Made by a program: the position numbers and the translations under genes. A stretch of DNA of 64,000 nucleotides from Macrothele yani (taxonomy: Eukaryota; Arthropoda; Arachnida; Araneae; Macrothelidae), in assembly GCA_039090855.1 (NCBI GenBank), contig CM077011.1, positions 22,755,001 to 22,819,000 on the forward strand. Direction: 5' to 3'. Each line of letters starts with the position of its first letter. Position 1 is the first letter of the stretch. The notes below the pieces were generated by a model. That model saw nothing but the letters and a program-made list of their open reading frames with translations. It searched no databases and was not told the DNA's origin. Shown here one piece after another: positions 42,765 through 53,499 of the stretch.

Positions 42765-45140
42765 AGGTCTGAAAATTAAAGGTTTTCAAGATACGCAGCT
42801 CAAAGGTGAAGACATAACTTTAATTCAGACTCATTCTGCACAATTTACTATATACAATTTCTGAATTAGTGTGTGATTCATGTGAAAACATTGCTTATAC
42901 TGTGCACAACAAAGTAATGACATAGAATTACAATTAAGTTCGTTACGAACGTCAACCATATTCGTATCCAAGCAATATGTCAGTAGGTGGAATGAAAGGC
43001 GAAGGTTCGTCTTGTAGGAACAGAGACTGAAAATAAGCATATTTGATCAGATCCTTGAATATAGGAGCTAAAAATTGGAAATGAGACAACGATTGCACCC
43101 TTATAAAATGTTCTCGATGAAACTGTCAAGGACTTTGATTACCACAAGTCCTTAATTCACCAGGATTTGTAAAAAAACATAATTCACAACTGTAAATACA
43201 CGCACTAACTGTACAACAGAGCAACTTTATTACAGGATCGACGTCGAATTGGAAGTACATCGGCATATATATTTATCACATAGCAGTACTTCAGTTACAC
43301 GTCTGCCATAACTCCGCGTCCACCAGCACTCTCCTTGCCTCGTGTTTTCTAGTCCACATCTAACGCTAATCCCTACAAAGACAATCCGGTATTCCATTTA
43401 GCAGTGTCCCTAAGTCCTTTAGGCCTATGAAAACACTCAACTCAGCGCTGGCGTCGTAAAACTTAGCGAATGTACCAAGTACCGCTGGCACTAATATGTA
43501 CATACACAAAAAAATAATGACAATACCATAAAATCAGAAATATTTAACAAAGTTTTTGTATGACAGGAAAAATCCCACAGAAATTGAATGAGGCAGGTAC
43601 ATCTTGGAGGTATCAATTTTCGGTGGAAGGTGACGTCATTCAGAACTGTATCGTTGGCTGATTGATTACCTTTGTTTGAAGACCATAGGTCCACAAGAAG
43701 CAACAGCTCTTTTTGCTTGTTATTTTCCAAAATATTTTAGGGGAAAATATATTTTTGTCTTCTTCTGATATTATTTGTTGTTTATCGAGCAAAAGACTTA
43801 ATGTTGGCTGGATCGTCAGACCTATTCTGGGAAATTTTCCAGTTGTTTCTGCAATAATTCTATACAATTGTGACAAATGGTCCCCATGCAATGAAATACC
43901 TGGAATGATCATATAGCTACGGATCTTTGCATCTGATGAACCAATTTCCACATGAAATTTATTCAGTTTTTTTGTTCATGTGGACGCACAGAGTGCATCT
44001 GCTTTTCAAATCTGCTCTGATCGGGGTTGAAAATCTGATATAGTGGTAGGCAATTTAACACAATGAATTCTCTAACTTCTGAAACGTAGCTTTTGGGCAT
44101 TTCGTGAATATTGTCCTGTTCACTGCAAAACTTATGACTGACACAATGAGTAATGCATCACGATGTGATGTTGTTCCGTTTTTGAACTTTCTGACTCATT
44201 ACGGTGACGCCTTTAATGAACAATTTTCGCCAATTTATGTGAATAGCGCATAATCAAATCGTCTTATCATGTATAACTGCATTTTGATTTCGCATTACTT
44301 TCAACTTTTCAAGCACTTCACGGTTGACTGTTTTTAATGGATTTTCCTTTGGCAACTCTTCTTCGATTCTGCATAAAGTTTTTTCAAATTATATTTTTAT
44401 AAACTTATTTCGAACACTTAAAAATGACCGTATCTTTACGTTGGGCCATACTTGACACTGCTCCTTTGCCTCCTAATTCACCTAGTACTTTTAACAGTGA
44501 TTTTACTATAATCTCGATCCAGTTTACACAGTTTTTTTATTTTCGGCGGAGATGGCAGGTAAAAAGAGCTGCTACCTTCTTGTGATTTCTGTGAAGGGGC
44601 ACTTTATATGTGTTCTTTATGGTAATCATCATGTTATTTTTCTTCTTTTCGAGGTGCTTCACTTTCATAATCAGATTCACATTCCCCAAATAAAAGTGTG
44701 TTCACTTTCACAAGGTAAACTTCATTTTCTTTAAACTGTGTTTTGATTTGTTCGAAAGTCACTCAATCGGTAAATGTTGAATCATCGTTCCAAACTCAGA
44801 GCGCCTCTACTAATAACTCCAATGCCCTTTTAGGATCGATTTGATCACGTTGCGCTTCACTTTCCAACAGTGCATTCCACACGTACGTCGGTATCCAATT
44901 TGTCTGGTCAGCATGCCACCTGGATTTCTCACGAACTAAACTGTAATTCTATATCCATTCCTTGTTGTGCACACTATAAACAATGTTTTGGCATGAAACA
45001 CACTCTAATTGAAAAATTACGTATACATTTTACCCAATCTATCTACCTCAAAGTTGTGACTTCAGGAATTTATAACTTGGCTTTTGAGCCGTGTATCCGG
45101 AAACCTTTTAATCTCCGCACCTAATATTCTGAAAATAAAT
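42765..45140 (-). mobile_element. DNA transposon relic with about 300 bp inverted ends
   Basis: 42765-43080 and the reverse complement of 44870-45135 share blocks: gaatattaggt, tgtgcacaacaa, atagaattaca, agttcgt. Both ends show the ELNCNSxSxxCCAxYKQCF translation by chance of homology. The 1.8 kb between them includes DDE-like coding remains at 43491-43951 on the minus strand. This looks like a diverged 2.4 kb element with long terminal inverted repeats; the family is not known to me. Confidence 0.55.
43491..43951 (-). pseudogene. DDE transposase remnant
   Basis: Two overlapping frames on the minus strand. The first gives SYMIIPGISLHGDHLSQLYR and IIAETTGKFPRIG; the second gives KELLLLVDLWSSNKGNQSAN then KLIPPRCTCLIQFLWDFSC. 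The order, a small hydrophobic strand ending in D (LLLLVD), then IPPxxTxxIQxLD-like sequence, is that of the second catalytic aspartate and following strand in several DDE superfamilies (pogo-like and relatives). A frameshift near 43700 splits it. No third acidic residue can be assigned. Confidence 0.5.
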
Positions 45141-45402
45141 ATTCCTTAATATGGCCCATGGAAATGGTTTTGGTCTGGCATTGCAAATAGATTGACGCTT
45201 TCGTACCGTTTCCTAGTCAGACCAGTTTGGCCGCGAAAAAGGAACACGTCTTACGAAGGAAGAAAGGCACTTTTCTCTACTTGTTGAAATTTCCCGTTTC
45301 AAAGCTGATGAATGGAATTGTTCTTCAACTACATGCACAGATCTTGATTTGTGAGTAAATTACTGCAAATTAGAGTGGTTAGTAGCACAAATAGAAGGTG
45401 AC

Positions 45403-45628
45403 ATTGTCGTCCCTGTGGCCGAGTGGTCAGAGGAGCCGGTTCCTGGCTAATCGTTACAGTTGGGCACAAGTTCGAATACCAGATGAAGCATATACGGAAC
45501 ATTCGCCTATTGGAGTTCACTCTATCTCTTTGTTGGAATAAGAGATTCCAAATTAGGGACGGAAAACTGTTTATAGCCCTAGAATTTGTTCACGGTGAAC
45601 ATTAAACCCCTAAATAAAAAAAGGAATA
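45403..45628 (+). mobile_element. SINE A-like copy with divergent head
   Basis: tRNA-like head with A box gtggccgagtggtcagagg and B box region aagttcgaatacc, then a tail clearly related to SINE A (caaattagggacgg, ctgtttatagccc, ttcacggtgaac, attaaacccctaaataaaaa). The head resembles a Leu/Ser-type tRNA more than that of SINE A. It is either a diverged copy or a sister family sharing the 3' tail. Confidence 0.75.
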
Positions 45629-45699
45629 GAGTTCATAGGAGTTAAATCCCAAATATGGATGCATTAGAATGTTCGACTTCTGGAGAGAGATGACATTAT

Positions 45700-46345
45700 C
45701 CCCACACTGCAGTGTCTCCGTATTACGAATGAGTTATGTTCCTAAGTCTGTCTTTAAGTCGGAACAGTCAGGTACGATTCGTATCTAACGTCAGTTATTC
45801 AGATTTCTGTTTGTAATAACCCTTTTTGTACATAAAAACATATTAAAGAACTACTTTTAGATGCATTAAAGCTTCTTTAAATAATAATAAAACTAATAAT
45901 AATAATCCAAATGTTTTCGTTGGCGTTTCATCTTTTTCCGAACTCTTTATTATTTCCATCTTAGTTTCAATCGTGGTCGTTTTCCTTTTCTTTGTTGCAT
46001 CCCCATCACTTGCATAACATTTACGCTTTGGTGCCATGGTTACGAGGTTGAAAAAATAAAACCAAATACAGTAATTCACACGGCACGCTATTAACAACAG
46101 CGTGGTCCGACTGAAAAGAAGGAACTCTTTATTCTACATTAGGCACATGAACCCACGCGCCAACGAACCGTTGTAGATGCGTAATGTTTTGATGTGAGTC
46201 ACACAGTAAAGTCCTGTTTGTTATTCCGAACCATTGTATAACTCGAATTTGAATTTTTATCGATAACTCGAACTTTTACAATAAACGATTTATGGGAGGG
46301 TTTTACGTAAGTCGGATAGTCGTAACCAGGGGAATACCTGTATTT
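45700..46345 (-). pseudogene. pogo/Tigger-like element, internally deleted
   Basis: On the minus strand the element opens at about 46345 with caggtattcccctggttacg and actatccgactta, a Tigger-type terminal sequence. ATG at 46037 begins MAPKRKCYASDGDATKKRKT then TIETKMEIIKSSEKDE, the start of the CENP-B-like helix-turn-helix of pogo transposases. Similarity stops at about 45895, where unrelated AT repeats (ataataata) follow. The sequence cctaagtctgtctttaagtc near 45741-45760 could be the other end. The DDE domain is absent, so the copy is a MITE-like deletion derivative. Confidence 0.65.
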
Positions 46346-47372
46346 ACTGCTAAAAGGCTGCTGTTGGACAAGCTGCTGAATTATGATCAGGTGCTTATTA
46401 ACCCCTATTTGAAAACTGCGGAACAATAGTCTTGGTTATAATCGCTAGTTATGCTTCTTGTATGAGATCACAGTCAATATTTGAACAAAACGTTTTGCCA
46501 TCACGAAATGCACTATCTGATCAAAAGTACCTGGGCATTTGCGTATCCACAAACTGTCTGTAATAGGAAAAGAATTAATACCGAGCTGGTCACCACCTCT
46601 TCTACATTCTCAGTCTCCACTCTTCTGGGAAGGCTTTCCGCTAGCTTTTGTTACGTTGCTGCGGGTATTGCCGTCTAGATCAGATCATATGTAGAGGATT
46701 TTAGGAAGGGAGTGTCTGTCTCCAGGTCTTAAACAACCCTTAGAAATAGGAAGATAGAAGATTTGGGCTAGAGTGACCGGTAGAAAAGTGACACGGAAGC
46801 GAGGTAGAAAAATGCCCTTATTTATTAACAGGGGGCCAGTACCCGGGGTCCTACGGCTTAACCTGCCAATTCGACGTACGTAGGATATGTAGTGGTTCGA
46901 GCGTTCGTACCTGCCCGGGATCGAACCTGAGGTTATCTCCGTGGCAGTCACGAACGGTGACCACTAGGCCACCCGCAGCCCGAGTTACCGTGTATTATGC
47001 CACAAGAGCATTTGAAAGGTTGGTTGGCGGTTATGCATGACTCGCAGTCTGCGTTCCAATTCATCGCAAATGTCTTCCATGAGGTTCAGGTGGGGTCACT
47101 GCGCAGCTCAGTCAGGTTATTCCCAACCGATCTTATCAGACCATTCCTTCACGTACCTCGGTTTGTATAAAAGGTTCATTGTGCTGTTAGTAAACGAAAA
47201 GGCCTTCAAAGAACCCTGGATATTTTGCTTATGACCTCACAGAAGCAGCAATGCTATAATTTAAAAGAGGAGAATACTATTCCGTGGTTTTCAAATAGAG
47301 GTTAACTAACACGTGACCATAATTCAACAGCTTGTCCAACAACAGCCTGGTAGCAGTAAATAATATGGGAGA
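46345..47372. mobile_element. Tc1-like remnants bounded by an inverted repeat
   Basis: 46350-46430 and the complement of 47276-47370 match (gctgttggacaagctgctga, aattatgatca, ggtgctta, cctatttgaaaac). Inside lie a Tc1-type terminal sequence near 46510-46530 (tgatcaaaagtacctgggca), then SINE D, then at about 47000-47170 on the minus strand a transposase C-terminal remnant (DELERRLRVMHNRQPTFQ). No catalytic residues are left. Confidence 0.5.
46683..46985 (-). mobile_element. SINE family D copy 2
   Basis: Matches 38190-38492 over its full length, including ggtcttaaaca, cccttatttatta, gggggccagtacccg, gtggttcgagcgttcgtacc, and the tRNA-like edge gaccactaggccacccgcag. This copy retains more of the head. 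It lies within Tc1-like remnants. Confidence 0.85.
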
Positions 47373-47457
47373 TCATTTCTTCTCTCTACAGAAACCGAAT
47401 ATTCTAATACATTCTGTATGTAACATCTCGGATTCAATTCATATCTAAACTATTACT

Positions 47458-47560
47458 TTTTTTATTTAAGGGTTTAAAGACCAGTATGTACAAATCCTAG
47501 GTATACAGTCAGTCGCCCGTCTTTGATTTTGGATCACTGATTCCATGTAAACATCGAAAT
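47458..47560 (-). mobile_element. SINE family A, tail only
   Basis: Only the 3' part of the family is present: on the plus strand ttatttaagggtttaaagac, cagtcagtcgcccgtc, ttttggatcactgattcc. The tRNA head is missing. Confidence 0.65.
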
Positions 47561-47740
47561 AAAAAACTAGTTTACATACACTGACGGAAAAAAATAACAA
47601 CGCCACGAAAAAATAGTTGTAGAGGAATGAAATGGCGGCAATACATTTGTATAGGTAACATATTTAATCGATTAAGGTTTCAAGATCACAGCTTAATGTA
47701 AGCGCGAGAAGAGTCATTTTACATGTGAAATGCTGGTACA

Positions 47741-48763
47741 TTAATAACCGGTGTAACCGCCAGAATGTTGAATGCAAGCATGCAAACGTTCATGCATTGT
47801 GTCGTACAGGTGCTGGATGTCAGTTTGTGGGATGGAGTTCCATGCATGTTGCACTTGGTCGGTCAATACAGGGATGGTTAATGCTGGTTGGGGGTGACGC
47901 TGGAGTTGTCGTCCAATGATGTCCCATACGTGCTCGATTGGAGAAAGATCTGGCGATCTAGCAGGTCACGGCAACATGTCGACACACTGTAGAGCATGCT
48001 GGGTTACAACAGCGGTATGCGGGCGAGCGTTATCCTGTTGGAAAACACCCCCTGGAATGCTGTTATTGAATGGCAGCACAACAGGTTGAATCACCAGACC
48101 GACGTACAACTGTGCCGTCAGGGTGCGTGGGATAACCACGAGAGTACTTCTGCTGTCACAGGAAATTGCTCCCCAGACCATAACTCCAGGTGTAGGTCTA
48201 GTGTGTCTCGACCGCAGACAGGTTGGTTGCAGGCCCTCACCTGGCCTCCTTCTAACCAACACACGGCCATCACTGGCACCCCGGCAGAACCGGCTTTCAT
48301 CAGAAAACACAACAGATCTCCACTCCGTCCTGCAATGATCTCTAGCTTGACACCACTGACGTCGCAAACGGGAGTGGTTTGGAGTAAGTGGAATGCACGC
48401 TACAGGGCGTCTGGCTCGGAGCTGTCCTTCAAGTAACCGATTTGTAACAGTTTGTTGTGTTACTGTGGTGGCAACTGCAGCTCGAATTGCTGCCGCAGAC
48501 GCAGTAAGATGCGCCAAGGCCATACGCCGTACAGGGTGGTCTTCCCTCTCAGAAGTGCCGCGTAGCAGGCCGGAACCCGGTCTTCTTGAGGCAGTACCTT
48601 CCCTTGAGCACCGCTCCCAACAATCATGCACAGTGTCTACATTCCTGCCAAGTCGTTCTGCAATTTTGCGGAAAGAAAATCCACCTTCTCGTAGCCCTAT
48701 TACAAGCCCTCGTTTAAACTCCGTGAGCTGTTGATAATGGCTTTTTCGTTTTCTTAAAGGCAT
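47741..48763 (-). pseudogene. Tc1-like transposase, single nonsense mutation
   Basis: ATG 48763 opens MPLRKRKSHYQQLTEFKRGL, followed by helix-turn-helix FSFRKIAERLGRNVDTVHDC, a GRPR-like linker position altered to RRPGSGLL, and the second domain ending RLRRQWCQARDH. Catalytic motifs: VVFSDESRFC, VFQQDNARPHTA, and SPDLSPIEHVWD. A TGA replaces the tryptophan codon of the normal LPWPARSPD segment (about 47964-47966); the same frame continues to TAA at 47741-47743 with ERLHACIQHSGGY. Total length 340 codons, the family norm. Apart from this one change all key residues are present. Confidence 0.92.
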
Positions 48764-48854
48764 TCTTGAATAACATCAACACCCTACGTCGAATCTCAAC
48801 GATAACTAACGCTCACGAACGTTACAGCGCGTATTTACTGCAAGCCTGCTTTGC

Positions 48855-49107
48855 ATGTTCCGAGGGGCCGCCCCCCCCCGGTGGCGCAGTGGTCTAAGCG
48901 ATGGCCTCTGATCATTCGTCCGAACGGGGTCCGGGTTCGAATCCCGGTGAGGCATGGATGTTGTGTTTGTCTTACGGCACTGGTTCTCTCCCTTTCCTGG
49001 AACCAGTGACCCTAAATTAGGGACGGGCGACTGCTTATAGCCCATTGAGTTGCTCACGGTGGACGTTAAACCTCCAATCAAAAAAAAAAAAAAATGTTCC
49101 GAGGGGC
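48855..49107 (+). mobile_element. SINE family A, best-preserved copy, 14 bp TSD
   Basis: Flanked by perfect direct repeats atgttccgaggggc at 48855-48868 and 49094-49107. Head A box ggcgcagtggtctaagcg, B box gggttcgaatcccgg, body with cctggaaccagtgaccctaa, tail ggacgttaaacctccaatca and a 3' run of 15 A. It sits in the leader of the Tc1-like element, so it is younger than that element. Confidence 0.95.
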
Positions 49108-49423
49108 GCTTCCAGCGCCACACGTATGCGCCTAGCGCGAAATTTGCATAGATGTCATCTTACAGATGTACTCTCACCTCCTACCAACTGTAGTTTATCT
49201 AACACAACCCCTTGTTGGTGTTGGGATTTTTTTTTCCGTCAGTGTATTACTGTTGGTTGCCATACATTACAGAATTACTATAAAAATGACGAAATAGCTA
49301 TAACAAGTCAGAAGAATATATTTATTGTGTGGACGATGGACTTTAATGATGAAATCAAAAATTAAGTAGTGACTTCAAAAATATATAGTTTAACTTAAAC
49401 GTTGTTTCCAAAATACCATACAT

Positions 49424-50199
49424 TAGAGGTTCCCAACCTGTACGTCGCGACGCCGGGACGACGCGATTATAAGGAAAAACTAAAATTTATAATTTATAGT
49501 GTAACTCAACATGCAAATTTTCAAGATGCGTACATATTTTAAAGAATGAATTGTGAGAAAGAATATAAAAGAAAAAGAAAACACACCAGTTTTCTTGTTA
49601 TGAAAGCGCTCCCTTCATCTGAGTTTCGGACTGAAATGCTCTTTGAAAACTGGCGTGACAATGTGCGGAACTCGCTCCCCCTGCAGTCTGAAAATGGACT
49701 GAGCCAGGCAATGTCAAGCGATAACGTTCTGCCGCAGCATTGTTGGGCCCTTAGTGTAATACGCAACCTTCATTCCATACATATGTAGCGTGTATGAACG
49801 TTCGTTAGAACTGAGCTGCTGGGTTTTAACAAACTGTGAGCGTAGTTATTTCTATGTGAGTGTCTGTTGGTTTATGATAATGGAGAAGTTTTTAAACAAA
49901 AAACGTAGTGTAGAATAAGTTGCAAGTATTTCGAAAGTGGCGAAAATGAACAAATCTAGATATTATGATGACATGTACTTGGACTTCCGTTTCACGTGCA
50001 CTGTTGTTAAGAACGAAGAACGTCCTGAGTGTGCAATCTGCCTGAATACAAGCTAGTAATGCAGATGACTATTTTCCTTAAAAAAAGTATCTCAAGCTCG
50101 AACTTGGGCAATTTTGTTTTAAATTTGGGTACAGGGACGTCGCACGGAAAATGTGACATGTGAAGGGCGGCGTGGTTTAAAAGAGTTTGGGAACCCCTG
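49424..50199 (+). mobile_element. non-autonomous hAT (Charlie-like) element, 8 bp TSD
   Basis: The left end tagaggttcccaacctg and right end gtttgggaacccctg are inverted (hAT/Charlie terminal type). The flanks ccatacat (49416-49423) and ccatacac (50200-50207) are an 8 bp target duplication with one mismatch, the size expected for hAT. At 776 bp it is an internal deletion derivative that retains the start of the transposase gene (49880-50056). Confidence 0.85.
49880..50056 (+). pseudogene. hAT transposase N-terminus with BED-finger start
   Basis: From ATG 49880: MEKFLNKKRSVE, a stop (TAA), then ISKVAKMNKSRYYDDMYLDF, RFTC, and ERPECAICLNTS to TAG 50054-50056. MEKFL-K-KR and the Y-x-DDMYL-F-FTC ... 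ERPECAIC arrangement is the N-terminus and first CxxC of BED-finger hAT transposases related to the ZBED5/Charlie group. The histidine half of the finger and the rest are deleted. Confidence 0.7.
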
Positions 50200-50451
50200 C
50201 CATACACATTTCATAAATCAAGGGTAAAAATCATCCTTCCTTTATTCACTTAATATTAATCACGAATTCCTTTTTTCTGGTACTGTTGTCAGAAAACTAT
50301 TTCTGGAAAAATTGATAAAAATAAAAACAGACTTTAACTACACTGCTGTCTGCTCAAAATGCAATATCCAGAAAGATCTGAGATAATGAAAGTGAAATTT
50401 ATTTGATAATTTATTTATGACACAAAACTTGTGCGATCTGAGATACAGACG

Positions 50452-50905
50452 TGTGACGTATATTCTAAATTAACTTTCCTTTTTAGTTTATTTTCCTATG
50501 TAAATCTTGAGTTTGTTCTGAGTTATACTTCACACTTAACGTGGTATCTTCTCTCTCAAACGAATACTGTTGGCAGCACAATTGAGGTAGAATGAACGTG
50601 ACGTATGCCTGTTATGAGATAAGAACCGGAGATAAAAACTACGAGTCAACAGTTGCTAGTGTGGAGTGCGGGGTGTTGAAGGTGGATGTGGTTGATATTG
50701 ATTTGTTAAGTAAAATGTGAAGGGCTATGATGTATTGATGAAAACATCTGGAATAAAGCCAATTTCCGTAAGTTTGACTTCTGTTTAAATGTTTCGTCTG
50801 GCCGTTATGGTTTAATTTAAGAACTCTTTCATCCTATGGTGATGTTTTTAAAATAACGTAACAAGAGCGACAAAAAATCAGTACAGAAAGACTTTACGTT
50901 ATAAA
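50452..50905 (+). repeat. dispersed LTR-like repeat, copy 2
   Basis: See copy 1 at 8942. Here the polyadenylation-like signal is at about 50750 (ggaataaagcc), followed by gtttcgtctggccgttatgg. No internal retroviral-like genes are adjacent, so if it is an LTR it is solo. Confidence 0.6.
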
Positions 50906-51073
50906 CAGTAATTGATGCGGAACACATAATGCTCAGCACTTTGTGTACTCACCACGTCGAACATGGCGTGGCATCCACAGGAAGATTTTCTGGATGTCGC
51001 ATTGCCGAAGGTCATTCTATGCTGTCTCGATCCCTACACAAAGTTCATCTTGGGTAACTGGCGGCAGGGCGTA

Positions 51074-51932
51074 TCAGGCCAGATATCGAGCGACCATATT
51101 CCACACATGATCAGTGGGCGACAGAAAGGCTAACGCTCCGGCAAGGAAGACGCGGCACATGTCGGACATCCAGGAGCTATAAAACATTCCACGCCACATG
51201 AGGTCGAGGACTGTCCTTTTGCAATATGACGCCGTGGACTGTCTGCAGACATGGAGAACTTCATCCTGTCCAACTTCGGATTTACCGTAGCCGGTCATGG
51301 TTCCTAAAATGCGCAGTAGGCGAGAATCTGAATGGAACTCAACAGCTCTCCACACCAGAATGCTCGGCGTTATATCCGAATGACTCTGCATAATGCACGT
51401 CTTCAGTAGCCGTTCACCACGGTATCGCCATAAAAGGATACTTCCATCATGGGTAATTAGATTGAACCACAACTCCTCGAAAAACACTATGTGCTGCCAA
51501 TCTTTATGTCAGGGTCTGCGTTCTTGGCCCAAATGCCACAGCTAATGTCTCCTTGAGTACAGGGTAACTCGAAGGGCCGTGCAGCGAGGAACCTTTGCAT
51601 CTCTGAATCAAATGACGTCTGCCAGAGCTCGGAAAACATCCTTAGGGTGATACAGACCTCCACTGTTTTGTTAAACCTCTAGACGAGACTGTTCCATTTA
51701 GGCTGAAAATGACGGTCGTCCCGTATGTTCGTGCGTTGCTGAGATCCAGATATCTCACGTCGGTGCTCATACTTTTCTCTTTCCAGTGACGCAACGTTCT
51801 CCTCACTGTACCAGCGCCTCGTCCAGCACGAGCGGTGATGTCACAGAAGGAAAATCTGGCTTCCCACAGTCCAACACATTGGCTTCGCTCAAATTCAACT
51901 AGCGCCTTGTCCAGCAAGGGCAGCGATGTCAC
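51074..51932 (-). pseudogene. Tc1-like transposase, catalytic part and last HTH copy
   Basis: The frame 51932-51642 holds the last helix-turn-helix copy: LLDKALVEFERSQCVGLWEA then RFSFCDITARAGRGAGTVRR. The frame 51487-51074 holds the catalytic half: FFEELWFNLITHDGSILLWR and YRGERLLKTCIMQ, then SILVWRAVEFHSDSRLLRIL and, at the end, AFLSPTDHVWNMVARYL with the third acidic motif. The region of the second aspartate is lost (CKRTVLDLMWRGM in its place). Several stops and frame changes. Confidence 0.75.
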
Positions 51933-53400
51933 AGAAGGAAAGTCTGGCTTCCCTCAGTGTAACACATTGGCCTCGCTGAAAGTCTTCCAGCGCTTCGTCT
52001 AGCACGAGCAGAGGTGTCACGGAAGGAAAATCCGGCTTCCCACAGTCCAACACATTGGCTTCGCTCAAATTCAACTAGCGCCTTGTCCAGCAAGGGCAGC
52101 GATGTCACAGAAGGAAAGTCTGGCTTCCCTCAGTGTAACACATTGGCCTCGCTGAAAGTCTTCCAGCGCTTCGTCTAGCACGAGCAGAGGTGTCACGGAA
52201 GGAAAATCTGGCTTCCCACAGTCCAACACATTGGCTTCGCTCAAATTCAACTAGCGCCTTGTCCAGCAAGGGCAGCGATGTCACAGAAGGAAAGTCTGGC
52301 TTCCCTCAGTGTAACACATTGGCCTCGCTGAAAGTCTTCCAGCGCTTCGTCTAGCACGAGCAGAGGTGTCACGGAAGGAACATCCGGCTTCCCACAGTCC
52401 AACACATTGGCTTCGCTCAAAGTCTACTAGCGCCTTGTCCAGCAAGGGCAGCGATGTCACAGAAGGAAAGTCTGGCTTCCCTCAGTGTAACACATTGGCC
52501 TCGCTGAAAGTCTTCCAGCGCTTCGTCTAGCACGAGCAGAGGTGTCACGGAAGGAAAATCTGGCTTCCCACAGTCCAACACATTGGCTTCGCTCAAATTC
52601 AACTAGCGCCTTGTCCAGCAAGGACAGCGATGTCACAGAAGGAAAGTCTGGCTTCCCTCAGTGTAACACATTGGCCTCGCTGAAAGTCTTCCAGCGCTTC
52701 GTCTAGCACGAGCAGAGGTGTCACGGAAGGAAAATCCGGCTTCCCACAGTCCAACACATTGGATTCGCTCAAAGTCTACTAGCGCCTTGTCCAGCAAGGA
52801 CAGCGATGTCACAGAAGGAAAGTCTGGCTTCCCTCAGTGTAACACATTGGCCTCGCTGAAAGTCTTCCAGCTCTTCGTCTAGCACGAGCAGAGGTGTCAC
52901 GGAAGGAACATCCGGCTTCCCACAGTCCAACACATTGGATTCGCTCAAAGTCTACTAGCGCCTTGTCCAGCAAGGGCAGCGATGTCACAGAAGGAAAGTC
53001 TGGCTTCCCTCAGTGTAACACATTGGCCTCGCTGAAAGTCTTCCAGCGCTTCGTCTAGCACGAGCAGAGGTGTCACGGAAGGAACATCCGGCTTCCCACA
53101 GTCCAACACATTGGATTCGCTCAAAGTCTACTAGCGCCTTGTCCAGCAAGGGCAGCGATGTCACAGAAGGAAAGTCTGGCTTCCCTCAGTGTAACACATT
53201 AGCCTCGCTGAAAGTCTTCCAGCGCTTCGTCTAGCACGAGCAGAGGTGTCACGGAAGGAAAATCCGGCTTCCCGCATTGTAACACATTGGACTCTCACAA
53301 AGTCTGTCAGCGCCTCGTCCAGAACAAGCGGCGATGTCGCGAAAAGAAAATCCGGGTTCCCGCAGTCCAAAACATTGACCTCCCTCAAAGTCCGTCATGT
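51835..53400. repeat. 176 bp satellite built from a transposase HTH segment
   Basis: The word cagcgatgtcacagaagg recurs at 51921, 52097, 52273 and 52449: a 176 bp period made of two related 88 bp halves (one with cttccctcagtgtaacacat, the other with cttcccacagtccaacacat). About nine double units. Each half, read on the minus strand, encodes the same transposase stretch: xxDFxRGQCVxLREARLSFC and DIAALAGQGA. The outermost units at 53270-53400 are the most diverged and the most intact as coding sequence (MTDFEGGQCFGLREPGFSFR). Since 88 is not a multiple of three, the array cannot encode a repeated protein. Confidence 0.92.
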
Positions 53401-53499
53401 ACGAATGGATGCAAATTGTAAAGCGGGGTATACTCAGTGACTACCACGACATTACTGCCACCATGCCCTGTAAGTCCTGCTTTTATACCTCCTACAGGA

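Larger units (their letters stand above)
47579..49244 (-). mobile_element. Tc1-like element with TA target and terminal repeats
   Basis: The ends cactgacggaaaaaaat (47579) and the complement attttttttttccgtcagtg-type (ending 49244) are inverted repeats, flanked by TA at 47577-47578 and 49245-49246. The 1666 bp include a SINE A of about 225 bp inserted later. Together with a single-lesion transposase this is one of the youngest DNA transposons in the window. Confidence 0.92.

Noticed and set aside
43200..45140. A host gene with a zinc-binding ELNCNSxSxxCCA motif, seen at both 42831 and 44870
   Set aside because: The two are mirror copies at the ends of one transposon relic, on opposite strands, so the translation reflects inverted DNA homology.
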